DNA of 64,000 nucleotides from Allium sativum (taxonomy: Eukaryota > Streptophyta > Magnoliopsida > Asparagales > Amaryllidaceae). The translations under genes were made by a program, and so were the position numbers. Positions 8,607-21,800 of the stretch are shown here, in pieces (within the stretch, counting starts at the first letter, position 1; every line of letters begins with the position of its first letter). The stretch covers positions 632,697,303-632,761,302 of the forward strand of contig CM060910.1 of the NCBI GenBank assembly GCA_030737875.1, in the 5' to 3' direction. Below the pieces are notes generated by a model. That model did no database searches, was not told the origin of the DNA, and was given only the letters and a program-made list of their open reading frames with translations.

Positions 8607-11600
8607 TGTAACGACCCAGATTTTTCGGCTATTTGATTTCGAATATTTAAATCTATTTTAAATATTATAATTGGAATCTTAACGTATTTTTAATATTTAA
8701 TTCGTTAATTAAACGGCGATTGAACGTTTAAATTTATATTTGATTTAAAACGAATTCGAAATGGCGCGGTAGTTCGTAATATTGAGTTTTCAACTTCAAT
8801 TGAATATACAGAATTCGTTTTAAGACGTAATTCTATGAAATAAGAAACGTTAGAATCGAATTGATTATAATTTTCTAATAGAAGAGAAAAATCAAGATTT
8901 CAGCTTATAAATTGTTAGTTATGTCCAAATCAAATTTTAAAATAGTCTCTATGGAAATTGTTTATAATTATATTGTTTATTTAGTAATTTAAATAGGAAT
9001 TTTATTATAATCTGAATACCGTTTAACTCGAAAATGTCAATATTGAGCTATAATTCCATATCGATTTATATTTGGACCTGTGTGTTATTTTATTTGGATA
9101 TATATGGTAATAATTTATGATTATTTAAATTTAATTGTTTAGTAATTCATTTATATTTTTAACGATAGTATATAAGTCGTATAGATAATTATTTTCCAAA
9201 CAACGTCCGTTTTTGACGAAATGAATTTTATTGGGATACGTATGGTTAATTATTGCTAGGTTTTCAATTTGGAGCAAAATGGAGTTGTTCTGTCGGTAGA
9301 CGGAATTTAAGGGTGAACCGATGGATAAATTGAGATTTAAATAGCGTCGTTTCTGCAAACGGAGACCGTTTTCAAAGAAATTGGTTTCATTAGGACCGTA
9401 ACGCCAAATTATACTATGACGTCCATTTTTGTAATTTTTTGGAGATTTGGTTATCGGTGCGAGTTTAATTGTCCGTGTTGAATAGCAGTAGCCGTATAAT
9501 CTACCGTAAATAAAACTTTACACCATGGTCCCTATATCCTTTTTCACGCGCATGCCCTGTCATGTACGTTCACCTCTGCAAACCTATTTCAGGCTTACTC
9601 TCACTGCAAACTTAAGGCGTAAGGTAAAAGAAAACTAAACCAAAATGTAGGCTGCACATGCTATATATATGTATGCAACTATATTTCAGATAGGATGTAC
9701 CCTTGTTTCTTTCACAAACCAAAGTCCACTCCTATATGTTTATACGCAGCTGGCTATTTACTTCCCTACCCGTTTCTTGTCCATCCTTTCAAGCGATAAA
9801 ACAACACATGCACAGCTATTGGAAAGCTATTGGAAAATGAATCTATCAATCAACACGTCCTATCATAGAAGAAGCATATCTATACACAACAACAATATAC
9901 TCTATTACCCCTTCTTTCCTACACCATCATTTCTTTCTTTCAGCTGATGATACAACAACATGATTACCTATACAATACCACAGCCATCCCATTCCCCTAC
10001 CAAATTATGACATTTGAAAACACTCTACAATTCCTACGTCCTTAACTTGCGTGTGTTCCAAACCAACCATACGTGAGCCCGAAGTGTATGACACTATAAA
10101 TAGAGGACAACATATGTTCGTTTCCACATCCTGGAATTTCAAACACAAAGAGTAGAAAGAAAAAAAATGGCGGCCTCTTATATATATAAAAACATGAAGT
10201 ATATACAATAAAAGAAATATACAACGTCGGCTAGAACCTGTAGCAGGCAAAAGTGGGTAAGAAGGAACATGGGGAAAAGAGCGGTGCGGTGCTGACGTAA
10301 CCAGCATGATTAAGGAGTGCAAAACGAAGTCGAGAGGAGGAGAGTTTGAGCTGTGTTCTTTTCGAAAAGGTTGGGGCCGATTATTTTTGGTAGGAAGAAT
10401 AGAATGAGAAGTCGGCAGAAGCAACACGTCATGCAACCATGAAGAAAGGGGTTGTGTTTGCGTGAACAGTGAGCAAAAGGAAGAATCTATTTTTGCCTGA
10501 GTATTACTAACGATGGAAAAGGCGGTTCTGAAGCTTGAAGCAGTAGGGACTGAAGCAAACCGTGCTCACGTTGAGATGAGGAATGGACTAAAGGAGTTGT
10601 TGTCATAAAGTTGGGAAAGAAAGGGTATAAATGGGGTGGACTTTGGGTCTCAAGTGGCGGCTCGGTTGGCGAAGTTGGTGACGCTGGTCTGCCTGAACGT
10701 GAAGAGCAGTTGAAGCTGTGAGAGTAGCAGGAGGGAGAGCGGACTGGGCAAGTGGGGAAGAAAACAACTCATGTAGCTAATGGGTTTAACGTTTGTTGCA
10801 TTTTGGGGTGTGAGTGCATGTAGGAAGGCCGCTGTTGTTTTAAGTTGGGCTGGAGGGCTTTATAAAATAAAAAAAAATATAAAGGGAAGGAAGGCCGACG
10901 TTAAGGAATAGGAAGAACTAGAGTGCGTGCGATCAAGTTGGTGGGAAGGAGAGATGTTACAATGTTTACACGTTAGTGGATCGGGGAGAGGGGATTGAGC
11001 TTTGGGCCATTAAATTAAAGAATGAAAAAATATAAGAAGCAAAATAAGAAACAAAAAGGGGAAGGCAGTGGGGTCTTGGATGGTGCGTGACAACTGGAGT
11101 GGGACGTGAGAAGCCTGTTCCAGGTAGGGGAGAATTAAAGGTACGGTGGCCAAATTTATATTCATGAAACTAATAGTTTAGTTTACATATGATGGGAATT
11201 ATAACAACGTGATTAACGTGGCCGATTGATTAAATAAGTGATAACGGTTAGTTTAAGTTAGGTTAGTATATTTAATTACGGTATATAATGATGGGAAAAT
11301 TTAACTATACAAGCGATTAATATTTTTATTAAGGTTTAATTAATATTAAAACTGTGATTGTATGATTTGTATAACGTACCCGCATGTCAACAGAATCAGA
11401 TAAAACAAGGGACGTTGAAACCAGAATGACGGACGTAGGATTTTGGAAGGGAAACAGACAGAGTGAACGCAGCTGGGAGCGTATAAAACAAACCGTTCTG
11501 ACAACAAAGGGAAAATTAAGGTGAGTTAAACTTACTCAGTTCTCCCACTTATATTTTATATAAGTCGGGTTTGTATTTGTATGCTATGTTTGCTAATTGT

Positions 11601-13452
11601 TGATTGGTTTGCCGATTGTTTAGATATGTACTAAATATTTTATGTGACTGATTAAAATTGAACGGTTCGTTTAATTTAATCAAAACTAAATCATTATTTT
11701 TAACGATTAGTTCCAAGCGAGGTAACTTACCTTGTTGGTTACATTTATAATAATATAAACGTTTTTAAATTAAATTGGATGGCTTGAATTATTATTATTG
11801 GTTGACCGCTATCAATTGAATTGATCATTTGTTTGCATATGACCATTATATGGACTGTTTAACCGATATGATCGGATTATTGATTTGATTATCATTTGTT
11901 GAATATGGATTCAACGTTTGTTCGCTATTAACCAATATGTGATATAGGTTGAGAAACAATAGCAGATGGCCAAATAAGACATTGTTTGTAAAGTTTATTT
12001 ACCGTCAGGGAATTCAAATAGAAAATGGAGTTATAAATTTTATTTTATAACTAAAGATCGATATTAAAAATCTATTATTTAAATTGGAAGTTCATAAAAA
12101 TGAAATAACCCAACTACATATATACTGATTGCTGTAACCACCAATCACCGTTTATGTACCCAGTCTGCCGTGTGCGAAGCACGTGCTGCATCTTAATATA
12201 TTAAATGATTTATAAAGATAATTATTATATTACTAAAATTGATAAGCAAATGAGTTGGGAATAACGTAGTGATTAATAACCGAAATTAGTTGTTTTTTAG
12301 GAACAATTTAAAATGGGATTATTTAAATTAATTAAATTTGTAATTAATTTAAATGGAAAGATGAAGTGAGATTTGTTTAATGAGTTAATCATGGTTAGAG
12401 TTGACTAATTCAACTATGTTAACTAAAATGGATTTATCAAATAAATACTTATTTATTTAATGGAAATGATAAATGGTTAAGTAAACATTTTTTAAATGTT
12501 GATATTTGATTATCATTTATTTAATAATAATCAAATTAGAATCTTGGGAATGTAAAAGGAATAATGAGATTTATGAAAAGATAAGGCTTATTTATAATAA
12601 AATGATATTTTAAAGTTAATTATATTAATGATAATAGAAATTAAGTTTAAATTATGGTTTAAAGCGAATTCTTGTTTGATATTCTATTTAGTTGGATTTA
12701 TAAAATCCAAGACTTCAATGAAGTTATGAAACCCAAGTTGTATTGAATATATTATTGAAATGAGTTATTAAAAATGATTCATGAATGGAATAAAGTTCAA
12801 GATTCGAAATGCATGAATTGGAACCTGATTGGAGAACAGTTAAGTTGGATGATTTTCTGAATATTGATCTGATGTTAGTTTCGGCCATCGGGGTTAATAT
12901 TTAGGGAATTATTTTCTTACTGATTTACGGTTAGAAACTAATGTAGGTTTGAAAAGGAAATCAAATGAAACTCAAGTCTGAATTAGAGTAGTTAAACGAG
13001 TTGAGTCGTAAAGATGCGGTATAAATTTGCTAATATTAAATATGAGATGATATAACTAAAAATGGGATTTGTTTTGACATTAGAAATAAATATCGGTTTT
13101 GGGATTACAACTGATATCTATCTTAAGATAAGAATGTTGTTGATCAAGTTCTGAGAGGTAATTAAAATACCCCAACTTGATCGACTTCAGGAGTATCGAA
13201 GGATGATATTAGTTGTAATAGTGGTAATGTTAAAAGTAATTTATTTTGGGAAATAATAATGAAACGTTATTTGAAGAATTTGAGAATATATACATATGAT
13301 GGGATTCCTAATTTAAAAGGAAACAATAAGGGGCTTAAGAATATGAAATGATATTCCCATAATAAAAGGAAAAAAGGGAAATTTGTGAGAACATAACGAT
13401 ATCTTCAAAAGTAAAGAAAAGAGATTTAGAACCTCGATATTGGTACGGAAAG
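8607..13452 (+). repeat. 3' LTR of element D, first part
   Basis: Starts TGTAACGACCCAG. It runs to the insertion point of C at 13452 and continues at 49257, giving an LTR of about 6.2 kb. The stretch 8607-13099 has no partner in the window because the start of the 5' LTR is missing, so small older insertions inside it cannot be excluded. No gene is seen; the open frames at 9669-9947 and 10005-10436 show no recognisable domain. A block at 12840-12925 (TTCGG..ATCGGGGTTAATA) resembles LTR A at 3330-3415. Confidence 0.75.
10095..10102 (+). promoter_or_regulatory. Likely TATA box of LTR D
   Basis: TATAAATA in the context ACTATAAATAGAGGAC, the best core-promoter match in this LTR. Confidence 0.5.
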
Positions 13453-15137
13453 TGTAACGACCCGACTTTTCGAACCTCGAAAGTCGACCCTAAATACATC
13501 CACGGTATTTGTGCCAAACATCCAAGTGCCGGAAAGTCGAATTGTTGGGTTAAAAAGAAAAGTAGAACAAGGAAGAAAGAACAAAACACCAGAATCTCAC
13601 AGCGGAGCGTAAATATATAATATCAACATAGTACAAAGGGTTACTTCGAATAAACGAATTTCAGAGCTATAATTACCTAAGTACCATCATCAGCATGGAT
13701 AGTTATAACTACTTGTCCTCACAATGTTGAAGTGTACATAACTAATACAGTACAACTAAAATAGAAATAGGTAGATAGATAATGGAAGCCTCCACCTGGT
13801 CTTCCAAACTTTAAAGCATCCAAAGTAAAACCTGTCATACTCAGCCTACTTGAAGGAGTACGTGAGGGTTTTAGGGAAAACAAAAACCAAGCGTCAGACA
13901 TCAGTCTGGTATGAGAAACTCAAGATTGCATGTAACAAAATTGAGGGGACCGTGCAGATAACCGCTCCGATTTTCCCCTCGAAAGAAACCAACATTTATT
14001 AAGTTTACTATAGTTGTATTATAGATAATGTCTAGGGTGTAGAATATGAATAAATCACATAGCTAGAATGGTTACATTCGACAACTATTAAGTGTACAAA
14101 CAAAACCGCTAAGGCAGGTTCGCATATTGGATTTTCCATCGGAGATCTCTCCAGATCAAGCCGGATCCGAACTCCATGCACAAGGATCAGAAACCACCTT
14201 CCGAGCATCGTATATCTCTAGATAAAATATACCATAAGGTAAACATGACTGGCCCATGCACGAAAACACCGGTGTGCACCACGTGGAACCAAATATATCC
14301 AACTCCCCGCCCACGCGCAACATCTCTAAGCATACTCTAGATATGGAGTCAATATATCCTGCCGTGGGTTAGCAAAACACCAGCTCACGCAGCCTACTTC
14401 GTCTTTATCCATATCCGATGTCGAGGTTTCTTTCGGCATCTTTCACATGTGTCTTCATAACTCGAACAGAACACGAATTCCCAGATGGAATCCCACATCT
14501 CAATAGATCTTGGAATCACACATAGATTCCTTCACAGATCTCGGGATCACACATGGATTCCAATACATCACTAGATCTTGGAATCACACATAGATTCCTT
14601 CACAGATCTCAGAATCACTATATGTGTTCGAGCATCTCAACAGATCTCGAATCCCCATATAAACTTCACTTCACAACCGCTTCCAAAACATAGAACTCGT
14701 ATCTAGTTTTGAAGTGGTATTCGATAAGTAAAACACTTATCGTTCCCGGTCTCTTCAATACTAATCGATGAACTTCCGGTTAACGCAATTCCGGTTCTTT
14801 CAAAAGTAAGTGAAAGCGAGAGACGTTTCATACCAACACTCCTCCCCAGGGGTTCTCATTGGTATGGAATCGTGAAGCTTTCCCGATACTTCTTAAGTTA
14901 TAAGGGTATAGTTCGATAGTCGACTAATCGACTATCTAGTCAAAACAATAGCTTATAGAAACCATGATTCGTGCACCTAAATCATTTCCGACATTATCAA
15001 CTTAACTATCCTTCGATCAAGAGTGAGGCCAGGTAAGTTAGAGCACTGGTTACGTATCACCCCTTGCCTAGACACCCCGTTCTTGACACTCGCAGATTGA
15101 TAAGCCTACTCGTCGGCTTATTAGAATTAAGCACAGT
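13453..15137 (-). repeat. 3' LTR of C, distal part (left of insertion B)
   Basis: Plus-strand left end TGTAACGACCCGAC matches 45693 onward. It contains a short tandem repeat of GATCTTGGAATCACACATAG type (about 14510-14620), as does the other copy. It is cut by B at 15137/15138. Confidence 0.9.
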
Positions 15138-15765
15138 TGTAACAACCCAGAAAATCTGAACCAGTTTGAAAATTTTATTTTAAGAAATTTTGCTGAAAAT
15201 TGTGTCCTGATTTAAAATTTCCAATTTTAAATAATTTATAAACAATTAAAAATAGTCATTTTTCAAACGACCTCGGTTTGCGACAAAACCACTTTTTTTG
15301 GAACCGGAATGTCAAATTATTGTTAAGTTGAATTTTCCAGAATTTTTCGAGTTAATCTGTGATCGTGGCAGATAGATATGTGTTTTGTAAATTACAGTCA
15401 ATTTCGGTCGACTGAAAAATGGCCATTTTTCAGTCAGTCTCAGAATTCGACAAAATTGATTTTGTTAGGATCGTATCATCATAACGAAGCTAGAAATAAT
15501 TTTTCTGGATTTTTCTGAGTTAGTATGTGGCTCCGGTAAAACTAAGAAGTACGTTCGAATTTAATATTAAATAATTATTTTGAAAATAAAGAAAACATGC
15601 TATAAACTTCAGAATTGGACTTCGACACTAGCACCACTGCGTTCAGAAGACGTCAAAACGTATTGTTCGACAGTCGTTGGGCTCCGTTTGGTGATCGGAC
15701 GAAAAAGCTCTAATTTCTGGAATTAATTAAATTAAAATATAAATGAAAATACCCTAATATACTAG

Positions 15766-15773
15766 TATAAATA
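15766..15773 (+). promoter_or_regulatory. TATA box of the B 5' LTR
   Basis: TATAAATA, with the equivalent at about 23901-23908 in the 3' LTR. The deletion in this LTR begins only about 30 bp further on, removing the likely transcript start region. Confidence 0.55.
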
Positions 15774-15804
15774 CCCGTACATTACAGTACCCTAATATAC
15801 TAGT

Positions 15805-16400
15805 ATAAATTACATTTTTAAAATGTAAATAAGAAGTAGAGTTTGTATTGTAATTAAAAATTACATTTTTATAATGTAAATAGGAAGTAGAGTTTGCATT
15901 GTAATTAAAAATTACATTTTTATAATGTAAATAAGAAGTAGAGTTTGCATTGTAATTAAAAATTACATTTTTATAATGTAAATAAGAATTAGAGGTTGCA
16001 TTGTAATTAAAAATTACATTTTTATAATGTAAATAAGAAGTAGAGTTTGCATTGTAATTAAAAATTACATTTTTATAATGTAAATAAGAAGTAGAGTTTG
16101 CATTGTAATTAAAAATTACATTTTTTTTAATGTAAATAAAAAGTAGGATTTTGCATTGTAATAAAATTTACATTTTTATATGTGAATAAAAAGTAGGATT
16201 TTGCATTGTAATTAAAATTTACATTTTTATATGTAAATAAAATGTAGGATTTTGCACTGTAATGAAATTTACATTTTTATATGTAAATAAAAAGTAGGAT
16301 TTTGCATTGTAATAAAATTTACATTTTTATATGTAAATAAAGAATAAGAATGTAAATAAAGAATAAGAATGAAATTTACATTTTAAATGTAAATAAAAGT
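15805..16400 (+). repeat. About 51-bp hairpin minisatellite in the B 5' LTR
   Basis: Units of TTACATTTTTATAATGTAA followed by ATAAGAAGTAGAGTTTGCATTG. Each has self-complementary arms TTACATT/AATGTAA. The last four units are a variant with TTACATTTTTATATGTAA. Confidence 0.9.
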
Positions 16401-16582
16401 AAAAAAATAAAAAAATAAAGAATAAGAATGTAAATTAAGAATAAGAATGAAATTTACATCTCTAAATGTAAATAAAAGAATAAAGGATGAGATTTACATT
16501 TTTAAATGAATTAAAATTGAACGGAGATCGGTAGCTGTTTAGCTTGTTGATAAATCGAACGACGTTATTATGGTTGGACGAT

Positions 16583-16615
<33 letters not shown>

Positions 16616-18627
16616 ATAAATATAATTAAAATTAAACGAATCTAGCGCAGTAGTTCGCATTTTTGAAATCGTACCTTTAAACGGCTATGCCAAAAGATCC
16701 GACCGTCGGATTTTCCCAAAACTGAAAAATTAGGGCCGTCTTGGAAAATTCTTTCCAATGATATAAGAAACGTTAAGATCCAACAGTTAGATTTTGAGAA
16801 ATGTGAAAATCAAAATTTGTTGAAAGCACCGCCAGGGTCGTCCATTGTCCCGAAGCGTCGTTACTTAAAATTTAATTATTTTAAATAATTAAAACAGGAA
16901 TAAATCGAGGAAAAAATATTATTGACAATAAGGAAGGATTTTCAATATATATGTACGAGAATTATTTGGAAAGTCGAGTTACTCTCATTCCAAATCATCA
17001 AACGACGTTAAAAATTGAAGTATGAAGACGGCGTATGAAGACCGTAAATCTTCCCTCGAATGGACAACGATCAAGATCCTGATTTGACTTGCTCCCAATT
17101 CAAGGGTCATGGTCATTGCCCAAACGTACGTGTTGATTTCATGGATTTGGTTTTCACTCAGACCCAGAGCATAAGCTTATAAATGGATGGTGTGTCTGAC
17201 ATCGTACTCCGTTAAATATCATGTTATTGATTTTCTGTTTAATATATAAATGTTGGTGGTGGAGAATTTATTCTTTGCTTAACACCCATTTATATATTGA
17301 TGGATGATCAATGGTACGGTATGGAGTGACAGTGTGGCATACTAAGATGCAATGATCAAGGTTTCTTGTTGAAAAGCAGAACCTTGTGGTGACGATCAAA
17401 GCACAGCTTGAATAAGCAGAGCTTTATGTATTACGTAACTTCACGAGCCTCACAAACCGGTGGAGTCTAAAATAGGAGAAGGGGACGCAGGGAGAGCAAC
17501 ACGTTTCTTTCTAGCTAGAAGTGGTGTCGGTGCTTAAACTGGCTGATATTTACTTATGTGGATGATGGAATGAGGCGCCTCGGATATTAAGTTCTATAGG
17601 ACCGGGAAACGTGTGTTCAGGAATTGCCAATACTCAAAGCTGTATGTGAGGACCGGCCCTGCAGCTATCCAAGGGTTCTCTGCGGGGAATCCTGAGGCAT
17701 TAGCTAGTGTCTCGAATCGGTAAGGAGCTCCTCCCTATCCTTGACTCATGTTGGAAACCAAATTCCAAATACGACCCTACGAATTTGATTGTATTACTAG
17801 TATGGAGGCATAGTATATGGTAGCTATGCTTCCTAGGATTAATACATTTATTTTGAAATGTTTTTATATACTATAATAATAATATTAGATTCGTATTTAC
17901 TGTATTTAGCATGTTTAATCACCATAAGGTAAACCCTATCCTCTGGTTTGCGTTGCATTGTGTGATGGGACTTGGGTCTTATGGTAATTCCATTTTTCTC
18001 AAAAGCATAGCGTTGTTTTACGATTTACTCATTGTTTGTTCTGCCACTTTAAATTATGCACGGCAATCTATTGAAATAAACCCGTTCCGCGTTAGCGGCG
18101 TGGTCTTTGGATTTGCCTTATTACTAGCAGTTGAATTAGCTAAGAATTCTCACACCAGTCCCATGACTGACTTATAGTTTGTTTTCACCTTTGCAAACTC
18201 GGGTGCCCTCTTTTCCGCACGGGCAGCCAAGTAACAGGTTTGGCTTTCTTTGGAGTTGCTGTCATTGGAGATTTCTTGGTGCTACTTATTTGGATGTGCT
18301 TATGTTGGACCACGAAGACTATCTATCATTTATCTTTTACTTGCATTTTATCTCTAGACTCTGAGACATCCAGACTTATTTTATTTCAAGTTGTACTATT
18401 TAGAGCTTGAAACTTATTTCCTTCTGCTGAAACTTGATGTAATAATTTAGAACTCTGTGACTGTGGGATTCTGTGTTTGATGACATTCATATTCCGCTGC
18501 TATGATGTTATTATTCTATAGTTTTCCTATGCTATGTTGTATCTGTGATCTGTGTTGTTATATTTATGTTGTATTCCAAATGATTACTCTTTACTTTCAT
18601 TCCGTGGAAGTTTGGGGTCATCACAGT

Positions 18628-18639
18628 TGGTATCAGAGC
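18628..18639 (+). promoter_or_regulatory. Primer binding site of B
   Basis: TGGTATCAGAGC, initiator tRNA-Met type, two bases after the LTR end. Confidence 0.9.
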
Positions 18640-18849
18640 TTTGGTTAAACTTAGCTTTGGAATATAACATATTTATAATAATTCGTTTACGTAGAATCAC
18701 AATATTCTATGGCGAACATTTCATGTGAATACATAATAGTCAGTCATTCTATCATCATCTTTTCATCCATCCTTTTATCTTTATCATTTCTTCAAATCAC
18801 CATTATAGTTGTTCTGACTCTTTCCTTGATCGTACAGAACTAACTAGAA

Positions 18850-21800
18850 ATGAGTACTGCTGCAGCTAGAGCTACTAGAGCAAGAGCAAGGAGGCAAAAT
18901 GCTGCTGGAGCTAAGTAACCCGCAATTCAATAGCCACCCCCACCACCACCACCGCAGCCCTTTGACTTGGAGAGGATAGCAAAGAAGTACAAGAATTTAG
19001 GTGGAGTTCATTTCACTGGTACAGAGACCGTGACACAAGCTCAAGCATGGCTTAAAAATTGTGAGAAGATATTAAGAGGGCTAGAGCTAGAAGATCAAAG
19101 GAAGAGATTGACAGCTTCATGGCTGCTCCAAGGCAAAGCACAGAATTGGTGGGAATTGGTCAATATAGGAGGTGATGAAGAAAATATGACTTGGACCAAG
19201 TTTAAAGAGTTGTTCAATGAAAAATATGTTCCAAGGAAAGCAGTTGAAATGATGCATGACGAGTTCGCCAACTTGAAGCAAGGCGGCAAAACTATCTCGG
19301 AGTATGTAAGGAGATTTGAAGACCTCTCTCGCTATGCCCCAGAATTGATTCAGGATGATTTTCAGAAGAACAAGAGGTTTATAAATGGACTTGCAAGGAA
19401 GTACACTGGCAGAGTTACTGCTCACATTGATCTTCCTTTCAATAAGCTGATTGAATTTTCTTGTCGCTATGAGGAGAATGATAAGAAGAATTCCCAACAA
19501 GACAGAGAAAGGAGCTTGGCCAATAATAAAAGGAAGCAACCCGAGAATAAGTCTGGAGGAAGCAGTTCTAGAGCTGCTAAGACTTATGATAAGTCTAAGG
19601 TGCAATGCTTCAACTGTCAGGGATATGGACACTATAGCTCGGAGTGTAAAAATCCGAAGAAGGCCAGAAGTAATGACACTAAAGACTGCTATAACTGCCA
19701 CAAAAAGGGTCATATCATGGATAATTGTCCAATGTTGAGAGGAGCTCAGATTGCACATGTGTATGAGGGGGCAAGTGAACCATCTTCTTCCGCACCTACT
19801 TCTTTTGAAGGAGCAGGTAAGCCTGATGTTTTAGATGGTACCATTTCTGTTAAAAACATTCCTGTTACTGCTTTATTTGATACGGGTGCATCAAGGAGCT
19901 TTATTTCCAGCAACATGATTAAGAATTTGAAATTAAAACAAAGAAGTCTTAAAGAGCCAATTAATGTTCATAATCCCATAGGAGGTTCTATCGTCCTTGA
20001 TTTATACTGTAGGGTTCCTATTTCTTACTCTTACTTTCAGTTCCCTTTTGACTTGATCATTATGAATTTTTCCAAGTTTGATATCATCCTTGGTCTTGAT
20101 TGGCTAACAAAATATGATGTTGAAGTGCTATTCTCAGAAAGAGTGGTGATGGTGAAAACAGGATTCAGAAATACTGTTACTATACCTTGCCATGGTTCAA
20201 AGTCTGATAGAAAGGCATTTTGGTCTTCCCTTGAAGTCACTCCTATTTATTTAGAAAATATTCCCGTGGTCAAAAATTATGTGGACGTATTTGAAGAAGT
20301 AGACAGCTTAGCCCCGCGAAGGGAAATCGATTTCAGAATTGATCTTGTCCCAAATGCAAGACCTGTAGTTCATGCTATCCGAAGGGTGACCCCTAAAGAA
20401 AAAGAAGAGTTGCAAGCCCAAACTAAGCAGCTCTTATGGAAGGGACTAATCCGGCCTAGTTTTTCCAATTGGGGTGCAGCTGTGGTGTTTGTCCCCAAGT
20501 CTGACTGTACTCTAAGGCTCTGTGTGGATTACCGCGACCTTAATAAACAAACATTGAAGAACAAATACCCCTTGCCTCGCATAGATTATCTAATGGACCA
20601 ATTAAATGGAGCCAAGGTGTTTTCGAAGATGGACCTTGCCATAGGCTTCCACCAACTCCGCATAGCCGAAGAATGCATAACTTTGACCGCCTTCAGAGGT
20701 CCTGACATATTCTATGAATGGTTGGTGATGCCGTTCGGTCTATGCAATGTTCCAGCCTACTTTGTTGACTTGATGAATAGGGTCTTCCGAGATGTCCTAA
20801 ATAAATTCGTCCTAGTCTTCATTGATGATATTCTAATTTATTCTAAAACTAAGGAGGAGCATAAGGGCACTTAAGGGAAGTGTTGGAGATTCTGCGAAGA
20901 AATGTTTTAAAAGCAAAATTTTCCAAATGCACATTTTGGCAAGAGGAGGTAAAATTCTTGGGCCATGTTATGTCAAAGGAAGGAATTGTTGTTGACCCAA
21001 GTAAAATTGCCGCCATTCGAGATTGGAAGCAGCCCAGTACACCCACTGAAGTAAGAAGCTTCCTAGGATTGGCTGGGTATTACAGGAAATTCGTCAAAGA
21101 CTTCTCCAAACTGTCTGGCCCATTAACAAAGCTCACCAAGAAGCATACTAAGTTCAATTGGACATCGGATTGTGAAGAGGCCTTCCAAAAGCTAAAAGTG
21201 AGTTTGACCACTGCTCCCGTACTAGCCATCATCGATGGTAACCAAGATCTAAAGGTCTACACCGATGCTTCTCAAAGTGGTGGTCTGGGCGCAGTATTGA
21301 TGCAAAGAGGAAAGGTTGTTGCTTATGCAAGTCGTCAATTAAAGCCGCATGAGAAAAATTATCGTGTCCATGACTTAGAGTTGTTGGCGGTTGTTTTTTG
21401 CTTTGAAAATTTGGAGACATTATCTTTTGGGCGAAAAATTTGAATTATTCACAGACCATCAATCTTTGAAATATCTCTTCGATCAAAAGGATTTGAATAT
21501 AAGGCAGCAACGGTGGCTAGAATTTCTCGCGGCATACGATCTTGACATCTTATATACGCCGGGAAAAGCCAATGTGGTGGCAAATGCTCTCAGTAGAAAG
21601 AATGTCATTATCGCAAGCCTCATCGTTCCTCCTTCTTTGATTGATAAAATTTCTGCTCTTCAAAAGGAAGATGAGTTTATTCAAAGAATAATCGAAAGAA
21701 TTCAAGAAGGTGAAAACACAAACTTCCAAATAGATCGCAAGGGGGTCCTTAGATTGCAAGGGCGGATCTATGTCCAAAATATCCGAGAACTCATAAGGGA

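Larger units (their letters stand above)
15138..18625 (+). repeat. 5' LTR of element B (3,488 bp, shortened)
   Basis: Starts TGTAACAACCCAG and ends GGGGTCATCACA. It is about 1.5 kb shorter than the 3' LTR: the part matching about 23930-25525 is missing, and the motif CCTAATATACTAGTATAAAT occurs twice at the junction (about 15751-15810). The frames 17911-18177 and 18179-18364 also occur in the other LTR but only because LTRs are copies. Confidence 0.9.

Noticed and set aside
10005..10436. 143-codon minus-strand frame in LTR D
   Set aside because: No recognisable motif, opposite to the element, in LTR sequence with a TATA box on the other strand.
17911..18364. Two adjacent open frames of 88 and 61 codons, repeated at 27643-28054
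   Set aside because: They lie inside the two LTRs of B; their likeness follows from LTR duplication. No start context, no recognisable domain.
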